NCBI RefSeq assembly: GCF_030813695.1
Contig: NZ_JAUSVA010000003.1
Span: forward strand, 62,001-126,000
DNA: 64,000 bases
Reading direction: 5' to 3'
Source: Kitasatospora herbaricolor
Lineage (GTDB): Bacteria > Actinomycetota > Actinomycetes > Streptomycetales > Streptomycetaceae
Shown: positions 1 through 9,200 of the stretch, in pieces
Numbering within the stretch: the stretch's first letter is position 1
Layout: each line of letters opens with the position of its first letter
The notes under the pieces: model-generated
Database searches by the model: none
Told to the model about the DNA's origin: nothing
Seen by the model: the letters and a program-made list of their open reading frames with translations, nothing else
Made by a program: the position numbers and the translations under genes

Positions 1-2993
1 GCGATGGGCACGGTGCCGGTGACATCGATCGCAAGGGTGTTGCCGGGCACCATCAGGTCCAGGTTGTCCCAACCGCCGGCCGCCACGAGATTGGGAGCGC
101 GCAGCGAAGTGACGGTTTCGGCCGGATAGTACCAGAGGTTTCCGGCGTGGACGGCGAGGATCCCGGTGGCGTTTTCGAAGTTCCGGCTGGGGAGGCGGAT
201 GTTGTCGGGGGAGCCGATCGGTGTGATCTGACTGGTGTTCTGCCACCCTCCGTTCTGCTGGTAGCCCGGGCATGCGGCGGCGGTGCCCACGCAGTCGGGC
301 CGGGTCAGTTCGGTCGCCTTGCCTTGTTTGAAGGAGCCGTTGTCGCGTTCCGGGTTGGCGTAGTAGTAGAGCTTGTCGCCGCCGTCACGGTGCACGAAGA
401 GGTCGTCGACGTTGCGCCCGGGGTTCAGGGAGCCGCGGTGGGTGACGTGGAAGTCCTTCCACCCGTTTGCGGTGGCCTCGGGTGCCTGGCCTCGGGCCAC
501 GGTGGTGCCGGTCGGGGGGACGTTGGTGTTGCCGGGGTCGGTGGCGCGGCCGTGGGTGATGAGGTTGCCGGCGGCGTCGGGGACGAGGATGTCGGGGCGG
601 GCGTCCCCGGTGGTGTCGCCGAACGCGACGGGGCCGTCCGTCCAGGGGACGTAGAAGGAGTAGGAGACGGTGGGGGAAGCGTTCCCGGCCTCGTCGAACA
701 CCTCCGCGAAGAGGATGTTGGTGCCCCAGTGCTTGGGCGTCGTCGTGAGCTCGGTGACGGTCAGCGGAGTCCCGCAGACCTGGTCGGCACCGACCAGCTG
801 AGGGTCGTAGCCCCAGCGGACACAGGACAGGCCCGAGGCGAGCAGCCCGGAGGGGTTGGGGTCGTACGCGGCGAAGGGAATCTTGCCGGTGTCACCCAGG
901 TGCAGTTTGGTGACCTGGCCGCTGCCGGAGGGCGGGTACTGGGTCGTGAGGTCGGTGACGGTGCCGAAGGCAGCGATGGGTGGGGTGGTGTCGACGGCGA
1001 AGTGGCAGACGGGGGTGGCGGGGCCGCGGAGCAGGCCGTCGTCGCCCTGGGTCTGCCAGCCGTAGTAGTGGCCGTCCTTCAGGGTGCCCAGGGGGACGTT
1101 GTAGGAGGCGCGGCTGTCCTTGGGGACGAAGGTCGACCAGCCGCTGGCGACGCCGGGGGCGCCGGCGACGGAGTTGTCCCAGATGCTGGCGAACTGGGTG
1201 AGCTGGGTCTGGTTGTAGCTGCTGACGACGGAGGTCAGTGCGGTGCCGGTGCTGGTGACCCAGCCGTAGTCGGACAGCGGAGCGTCGTAGCAGGCGTCGG
1301 TGTCGGGGGCCGTGACGCGGTTGGGCGTCGGCAGGGCCTTCGGGTCGGTCGGCGTCAGCGGGGGGTGGTCATACAGGGTCGACAGGACGGCGTCGTAGTC
1401 GAAGCGCTTGAAGCCGTTCTTGTCGCCGGTTCCCTCGTTGCCGGCGAGGAGGAAGGCGAGCGGCTTGCTGGTGTCGGCGAGGGCGCTGCGCATGGGGGTT
1501 GTGATGTTGTAGTCGACGCCGATGCCGCCCATGCAGTTGGCGTTGTTGCCGTTGCCGGGGACGTTCTTGCTGTCGACCCACTCCAGCTTGCTGTGGTTGT
1601 TCCAGTTGGTGTTGTTGTCGAAGGCGCCTGCCCGGTAGAGGGTGACGGGGTAGGTGGCGGTGCAGGACCAGTCGGCGGACAGCGACTGGGTGACGTGCAG
1701 GTTGGCGTAGCTGATCGCGGTGGTGTTGAAGTAACCGTTGAGGTTGAACTCGTACAGCGCCCGCTCGATGCCGGTCACAGGTTCCCAGCCCTGGTAGCCG
1801 ACGCCGGGGCGATCCCGGCCCGTGGAGCCGGTCCTGTCGAAGTTCGAGCTGACGTTCGGATAGCCGGACTGCACCCAGGAGTGGTGGCTCTTGCCGCGGG
1901 CGTCGTTGGACCAGGACGGGTCCACGTAGATCGGGTAGCTGGTGTTCGCGCCGTCCAGCAGTTCCGGGCTGGGGGCGAGGTGGATCGTTGCCTTGCCCGG
2001 GCCGTCCGTGCTGGTGGTGACGGGGATGCCGGCGGTCGTGGCGCTCGGGCCCGGGCCGTCGGTGGTGCTCGGCGTGCCGTCCGCCTGAGGCTGCGGTTGC
2101 GCCGAGGCGTCCTGCTCCGTGAACGCGCTCTGCACGACGGCCGGCTTGGCCGGCGCGTTCGCCGCCGCGCCTTCTGCGGCGGTCAGGGGTGCGCCGGCGG
2201 ACCACATCTGCGGGGGCGGGGCCGTGAAGACGCTCTCGCCCCCGCTGGCCGCCTGCAGGCTGCCGTCGGCACCCGAGGAGATGTCCAGGCCCTTCGAGGT
2301 CGTGGGGAACTTCAGTGCCCTGACGGCCGGGTTCGCGGCCGCGGCCGGCGTGTGCAGGATCAGCACCGTGGTGTAGCCGCCGAAGCGGGTGACGTTGACC
2401 TCCAGGTCAGTGTCCGGTGCCACGGAGGTGAACAGGGCACTGTTGCCGCTGACCATCGGTGTCGGCAACGCACTGGGGAAGGGCGAGCCGACGGCCAGCT
2501 GCTTGCCGTCCCTGGTAGTCATGGTCGCCAGCGGCCCGCTGCCGCCGCCCGAGATCACCAGCTTCTCGCTCGCCGCGGCAGGGGCCAGCGAGCCGTCCGC
2601 CTGCCGCACCAGGGTGTCGTCCAGGCCGACCCAGGAGCCGTCCGCGCGCTTGGTGCGCTGCGCGTCCAGGTGCCGTTCCTGACGGAGCTTGCCCTCGGGG
2701 GTGGCGGTCGTGGTGCTGAACTCGTCGGTCAGGGAGGGTACGGGTACGTCTTTGCCGGTCCTGGCCGCCTCGGCGAGCGCCTGCTCGGCAGGGTCCGACT
2801 GCTGCACCTCCCCGGCGTGTTTGGCGTCGCCCGCGCGGATGGCCGCCTGGACGTCCCCGGTTTCGGCCCTGGCGGAGACCGGGGCGAGGGAGAGCAGCGC
2901 TGCGGTCAGGGACAGGATGGATGCCGTCGCGGTGGCCCGAAGCCGCACGGCCCCTGTTCGTGGAGTGCACGTGGGTGGTTTTTGACGGGCCAT
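1..2993 (-). CDS. Secreted LamG/DNRLRE-type protein with FG-GAP-like repeats (C-terminus outside window)
   Basis: The frame opens at ATG 2993 and runs to the window edge without a stop, so at least 997 codons are present and the C-terminus is missing. The N-terminus is a signal peptide: basic residues, a hydrophobic stretch at about residues 19-40, then Ala-Arg-Ala. Around residue 350 lies a YPIYVDPSW motif, typical of the DNRLRE/LamG-like domain of actinobacterial surface proteins. From about residue 780 there are FG-GAP/VCBS-like segments (FGDTTGDARPDILV). These domains point to an extracellular, possibly carbohydrate-binding protein; no catalytic motif is visible. The gene diverges from the RHS toxin gene at 3296 and may share its control region. 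Such proteins often accompany RHS toxins in actinomycetes, but a role in delivery is inference. Confidence 0.85.
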   Translation of the reverse strand, partial: MARQKPPTCTPRTGAVRLRATATASILSLTAALLSLAPVSARAETGDVQAAIRAGDAKHAGEVQQSDPAEQALAEAARTGKDVPVPSLTDEFSTTTATPEGKLRQERHLDAQRTKRADGSWVGLDDTLVRQADGSLAPAAASEKLVISGGGSGPLATMTTRDGKQLAVGSPFPSALPTPMVSGNSALFTSVAPDTDLEVNVTRFGGYTTVLILHTPAAAANPAVRALKFPTTSKGLDISSGADGSLQAASGGESVFTAPPPQMWSAGAPLTAAEGAAANAPAKPAVVQSAFTEQDASAQPQPQADGTPSTTDGPGPSATTAGIPVTTSTDGPGKATIHLAPSPELLDGANTSYPIYVDPSWSNDARGKSHHSWVQSGYPNVSSNFDRTGSTGRDRPGVGYQGWEPVTGIERALYEFNLNGYFNTTAISYANLHVTQSLSADWSCTATYPVTLYRAGAFDNNTNWNNHSKLEWVDSKNVPGNGNNANCMGGIGVDYNITTPMRSALADTSKPLAFLLAGNEGTGDKNGFKRFDYDAVLSTLYDHPPLTPTDPKALPTPNRVTAPDTDACYDAPLSDYGWVTSTGTALTSVVSSYNQTQLTQFASIWDNSVAGAPGVASGWSTFVPKDSRASYNVPLGTLKDGHYYGWQTQGDDGLLRGPATPVCHFAVDTTPPIAAFGTVTDLTTQYPPSGSGQVTKLHLGDTGKIPFAAYDPNPSGLLASGLSCVRWGYDPQLVGADQVCGTPLTVTELTTTPKHWGTNILFAEVFDEAGNASPTVSYSFYVPWTDGPVAFGDTTGDARPDILVPDAAGNLITHGRATDPGNTNVPPTGTTVARGQAPEATANGWKDFHVTHRGSLNPGRNVDDLFVHRDGGDKLYYYANPERDNGSFKQGKATELTRPDCVGTAAACPGYQQNGGWQNTSQITPIGSPDNIRLPSRNFENATGILAVHAGNLWYYPAETVTSLRAPNLVAAGGWDNLDLMVPGNTLAIDVTGTVPI

Positions 2994-3295
2994 CGAATTT
3001 ATAGGCATACGGCGCACGAGATCCTCAAACGAAGGCCCCTGCGCCGGTGCGCAGAGGTCATCCGCACACTTTCAAGGCCATAAGGGAGAGTCAATGATGA
3101 TTTGACTTCCAATGTTTGCTAATTGTCCCGATTGCGCACGGAAGAAGATGATCTACGACTGCACGTGAGATGCATCACAGGGGCGATCCGATGGACATCA
3201 CTGCAGGCCAGAGCCGCCAGGGGCTTAGAGTTCGCACAAAATGATGTGATCGGGCAACAGGCTCCGATCGGTCACATTTGAGGCCTGGTGACAAT
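2994..3295. promoter_or_regulatory. Divergent control region between the secreted protein and RHS gene 1
   Basis: About 300 bp lie between the two divergent starts and must hold both promoters. The segment is less GC-rich than its surroundings around 3090-3150. I could not assign clear -35/-10 pairs. Position is the only evidence for function. Confidence 0.4.
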
Positions 3296-6200
3296 GTGTC
3301 AGTAAGCAAGAATCCTCCACCTCCCAATGACTTCCGACGGCGAATAGCAGGTCCCTTGGGGCTGGCTGTCATCGCGTCATTGCTGGGCCCCTTCGCCGCG
3401 CAGGCCGCAGCGGCAAGCCCGGACCCCTCCCGAATCTGGTCCCCACCGAACACCCCGTTGCCCACCACTCGTTCGGTGAAGGCTGTGGAGGTCTCCAAGC
3501 CGGCCCAAACCGACGCGAAACGACCCGCCAATCCTGCGCCGGCACGGACCGCGCCGGCACGGCCGCAGGCGAAAAAGGAAAGTGCGACCGCACACCTCAC
3601 CGCCTCGGGAGCAGGGACCGCAGCGCAGGCCGGCGCACTCCCCGTGTGGATCAGCGCCCCGGCCCCGAAGGCCGAAGCCGCAGCGCCCTCCCCCCTACGG
3701 GCGCAGTCGGTGACCGTGGTCCAGTCCGACACCAAAGCCGCCGACGCGGCCGGCGTCAACGGCCTCCTCTTCTCCCTCACCGCCACCCCGGCCCCCGCCG
3801 ATGCGGGCGCCGGCTCGCCTGAGCCGGTGAAGGTCGCCGTCGACCTCGCTGCGTTGAACGCCCAGACCGGCGGTGAGTTCGCCTCCCGAGGGCGCCTGGT
3901 GACCCTCCCGGCCTGTGCGCTCACCACTCCGCAGGTCCCGTCCTGCCTGGTCCGCACGCCGGTCGCCAGCACCTACGACGCGGCCACCAAACGGCTGGTC
4001 GTGGATGTCCAACTGCCGCTGGGCGGCGAAAGCTCTTCCCCGCCGGCCACGGGTGCGGTGAAGTCCTCCTTCGCGGGCGCGTTGGCAGCGCCGGCCGCCG
4101 CGCCGCTCGCGCCGTTGCTGCTGGGCGGGGAAATCGGCCCTTCAGGCGGCGGTGGCACCTACAGCGCTACCAGCCTCAGCTCCTCCTCGAACTGGTCGGC
4201 CGGCAGTTCCTCCGGCGCCTTCACCTACGGCTACAGCGTCCAGGCGCCTCCCGCGCTGGGCGGCGGCACCCCCGACGTCTCACTGAGCTACAACTCCTCC
4301 TCGGTGGACGGCAAGACCTCTACGACCAACTCGCAGGCCTCCTGGGTGGGTGACGGCTGGGACTTCAGCCCCGGCTTCATCGAGCGCACCTACAAGCCCT
4401 GCGACAAGGACGGCATCACCGGCTCCGGCGACCTGTGCTGGGGCGGCTACAACGCCACCCTCTCCCTCGGCTCCCACTCCGGGGAACTCGTCAGCGCGTC
4501 CAGCATGGGCGCGACGTCCGACGCAGCCACCGGCGCCTGGCACCTGAAGAACGACGACGGCACCAAGGTCGAGTTCGTCTCCGACACGGCCACCGGCAAC
4601 GGCACCTACAACGGCACCTACGCCAAGGTCACCGACCCCTCCGGCACCGTCTACTACTTCGGCCGCAACCACCTCCCCGGCGGCGACAACAGCGACCAGC
4701 CGACACTCTCGGCGTCCACCGTGCCGGTGTACTCCCCCAACGCGGGCGACGAGTGCTACAAGCCGGCCCAGGGCAAGGACTCCTGGTGCCAGATGTGGCA
4801 GCGCCTGTCCCTGGACTACGTCGTGGACCCGCACGGCAACCTGATCACCTACACCTGGGCGCCGGAAGCGAACTGGTACAAGCGGGGCGCCGGCCAGAAC
4901 AACGGCAACGGAACCACCAGCTCCTACACCCGCGCCACCACCCTCGCCCGCATCGACTACGGCCAGCGCCTCACCGACCAGCAGGCCGCCAAGGGCACCC
5001 TGCAGCCCGCCGCCCGCATCACCTTCGGCACCGAGGAGCGCTGCCTCGACACGGGAGCGCTGTGCACGGTCGCCAACCGGACGGTGGCCAACAAGAACAA
5101 CTGGCCGGACGTCCCCGTCGACCAGGAATGCACCAACACCCCCACCTGCGCCAAGTACGGTCCCACCTACTTCACCACCAAGCGCCTGGCCAGAATCGTC
5201 ACCTCCGTACGCGTCAACAACGCCTGGAAGGACGTCGACAAGTACGTCCTCGCGCACACCTTCCCCGACCCCACCCCTGACCCGAAGGACGGCGTCCCCG
5301 ACCCGAACGACGCCAAGACTCTTTGGCTGAACTCGATCAAACACCTCAAGAGCCCCGCCGACCCCGAGAACGACGCCTCAGCGCCCACCGTCACCCTCGG
5401 GTACCGGATGCTCCAGAACCGCGTCGACGGCACCGACGTGATCCCAGCGCCGCCGCTGATGTACCGCCCCCGCCTGGAGCAGATCCACAACGAGACCGGC
5501 GGCGTCGTCGACGTCGACTACCAGCTCCCCGGCTGCTCACGCATCAACCACGTGATGCCGACGGCCGAGGACGACAACACCATGTCCTGCTACCCGGTCC
5601 GATGGTCCCCCACGGGCTCCATGGTCGGTGCCGACCCGGTACTGGACTGGTTCAACCACTACGTCGTCTCCTCCGTCAGCGAGAACGACTTCGCAACCCA
5701 CTTGACGTCGATGTTCACCACCTACCAGTACGGGAAGGCCGGCTGGCACCGCGACGACAGCGAGTTCACCGACCCCAAGGCCCGCACCTGGGGTGACTTC
5801 CGCGGCTTCGCCACCGTCACCGTCACGAGCGGCGACGGCAACGACGGCCCCAAGGGGCAGACCCGCACCACCTACCGCCAGGGCATGGACGGCGACGCCC
5901 GCAAGGCCGGCGGCACGCGCAGCGTCCATCTCACCGACCTGCTCAGCGCCGACATCACCGGCGCCAACCGCACCTGGCTCAACAACCGCCTCGGCCAGGA
6001 CACCGACGCCGAGTGGCTCGGCGGCCAGGTGCTGATGACCGAGGCCTTCACCCAGGCTGGCGGAACGGTCACGGCGCAGAACGTCTCCACGTTCAGCCAG
6101 GAATTGACAACCGCCTCCCACGACCGCGGGAGCGGCCTGCCCCCGCTGGTCGCCCGCTACCCCGCCACCAGCAGCGTCCAGACGAGCCGTGCGCTGAAGG

Positions 6201-9200
6201 CCGACGGCACCTGGCGCACCAGCACCACGACATCCACCACCGACCCGGCCAACGGCAACCGGCCGAACACCTCACTCAGCCAGGCCGACGGCCTTCCCGA
6301 CCTGTGCACCGCCACCCGCTACGCCACGGTCACCGCACCGAACGCGTTCAAGCGCACCGACCTGGCCTCCGAGACCGTCACCGTCTCGGGCGCCAACCCC
6401 TGCGCCAAGGCCGCTGACGTCGCCACATCCGCAACCGCCGCCAACACCGTCTCCCGAGGCCAGGTGCGGTACGACGGCCAGCCCCAGGACGAGGCGGGTG
6501 CGACCGGCGACCCGACCACCACGTGGACCCTCGACCGGTACGACGCCACCGGCAAGCCCCAGTTCGTTCCGGTCTCCAGCCGCACCTACGACAGCTACGG
6601 CCACGCCGTCTCGGTCACCGACCCCAACAGCAAGGACGACCAGCACCCCAACGGCGCCACCACCACAACCACCTACACCGCGCCCGCCGCAGGCGAACTC
6701 CCGACGACCGTCAAGGTCTCGGCGCCCGTCCCCGGTGCGACGAGCGGCAGCTGGGACACGGTCGTCACCCTCGACCCGGGCCGCTCGCTCCCGCTCACCT
6801 CGACGGACGCCAACGGCAGGACCACCACCCAGCAGTACGACACCCTGGGGCGCCTCACCGGCGTCTGGTCACCGGGGCGTACCCCCGCGAGCAGTCCCAA
6901 CCCGAACCAGAAGTTCGAGTACAAGGTCTCCGCAGCAGTCGGCACGCCGTCCACCGTCACCACCTCGACGCTGATGTCCGACGGCCAGGCGCCGGTGTAC
7001 ATGCGTCAGGTCACCCTGCTGGACGGCTTCGGGCGCACCCGCCAGACCCAGTCCACCCCGCCCAGCCAGGTCCACAACCTCGGGCGGATGATCACCGACA
7101 CCTTCTACGACTCCCAGGGACGGGCCTGGCGCACGAACAACGCCTGGTACAACGACGCCAGCACCCCCTCGAGCACACTGCTTCAGCCCGCCAACGGCGA
7201 GGTGGTCCCCTCGGAGATCCACACGACCTTCGACGGCCTCGGCCGCCCGGTCGTCGCAGAGACGCTGTTCAAGGGCGTCTCTCAAACCCGGACCACCACC
7301 GCCTACCCGGGCATCGACCGCACCGACGTCGTCCCCCCGCCGGGCGCGTGGCCCACCACCACCCTCACCGACGCCCGCGGGCGTGCCAGTGAACTGTGGC
7401 AGTACAACACGCCGACCGCGACCGGCCAGGGCGCCAACGCCGCCGTGACCCGGTACACATACACCCCGGCCGGCCAGCCAGCCACCCGGGTGGACACCGC
7501 CGGCAACACCTGGAGCTACAGCTACGACCAGCGCGGCCGTCAGATCAGCGCCTCCGACCCGGACACCGGAACCGCCGCCCTCACCTACGACGCGGCCTCG
7601 CGCCTGGCCACCAGCACCAACGCCAAGGGCGAGGTGCTCAGCTACACCTACGACCTGAACGGTCGAAAGACCGGCCTCTACAAGGGCACGGTCAGCAGCG
7701 CCAACCAGCTCGCCGGATGGACGTTCGACACGATCCTGAAGGGACAACCCACCTCCTCGACACGCTACGTCGGCGGCAACATCGCCACGGGGAAGGCCTA
7801 CACCACCGCCGTCACCGGCTACGACACCGGCTACCGGCCCACCGGCAGCACCGTCACCATCCCCGGCCCAGAGGTCGGCCAGGCTGCGGGAACGACGTTC
7901 ACCTACAGCACGAGTGCCGCGTACAACCAGATCACCGGCAACCTGGACAACGCCACTCTCCCTGCTCTCGGCGGTATGCCGGAGGAGACGCTCAGGTACG
8001 GGTACAACCAGTACGGCGAACTGCTCGCCTACAGCAGCAGTGCAGAGATCTACAACAACGACAACGACTACGACGCGTACGGTCGCCCGATCCGTTCCAC
8101 GGTGAACGCGTGGGGCACCGAAGCGGTCAGCACCATCAACTACGACGAGGGCACCGGCCGCGTCCGCTCGCAAGCCCTGGACAACCAGGCCCAGGGCACG
8201 GGCGAGGTGCAGCTGACCAACTACACCTACAACCCCGTTGGTGCGATCACCTCCATCACCGACATTCCCGACAACAAGCCGTCCGCGACCGACCGTCAGT
8301 GCTTCACCTACGACACCCTCGGCCGGCTCGCCACCGCCTGGACCGACACCGGCGGCATCACCACCCCCGACCCCAACCTGCACAAGACCCTCGACCAGGG
8401 TTCCTGCACCAACGCCTCCCCCACCAGCGGAGCGGTCGCCCCCGCCAAGAACACCGTCGGCGGTGCCAACCCCTACTGGCAGGACTACACCTACGACCCC
8501 ACCGGCAACCGCACCGGCCTGACCGCACACAACACCGGATCCGCAGCCGTCCTCGACACCTCCCAGCTCACCCAGATCACCACCGCCACCGACTCCACCC
8601 AGACCTGGGCCGTGGGCCTGGCCGGCGGCAAAGTCTGGACCGCCCAGCAGAACCAGGACGGCACCTGGGCACCCTTCACGGAGCTCGCGGCCCAGGGCGG
8701 AGCGCTCGCCAACGTCGGATCCCTCTCCGCCGCCATCAGCAACGGCCAACTGCAGGTCATGGCCGTCTCCGGCGGCAAGATCTGGCACACCCTGCGCAAC
8801 ACCAACGGCAGCTGGCAGGACTGGCGCGACATCTCCAGCGTCGTCGGCTCACTCGCCAACCCGAGCCAGGTCGCCCTCACCGCCACCACCTCCGGCCTGG
8901 AGGTCCTCGCCTTCTCCGGCGGCAAGATCTGGCACACCCTGCGCAAGCCCGACGGCAATTGGCAGACCCAGGGCTGGGGCGACGTCTACAGCGTCGTCGG
9001 ACCCCTCACCAACCCGAGCCAAATGGCCGCAGCCGCCACCGCCTCCGGCCTTGAGATCATGGTGTCCGCCAGCGGCAAGCTCTGGCACACCGTCCGCAAG
9101 CCCGACGGCCAGTGGCAGACCCAGGGCTGGGGCGACGTCTACAGCGTCACCGGCACACTCACCGGAGCACTCACCGGCCAAGGCCAACTCACCCTCGCCA

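Noticed and set aside
147..3083. Long plus-strand open frame of 978 codons
   Set aside because: It is the complement of the secreted-protein gene; composition is Gly/Val/Arg-rich with no domain, and the minus strand has a signal peptide and recognisable domains.
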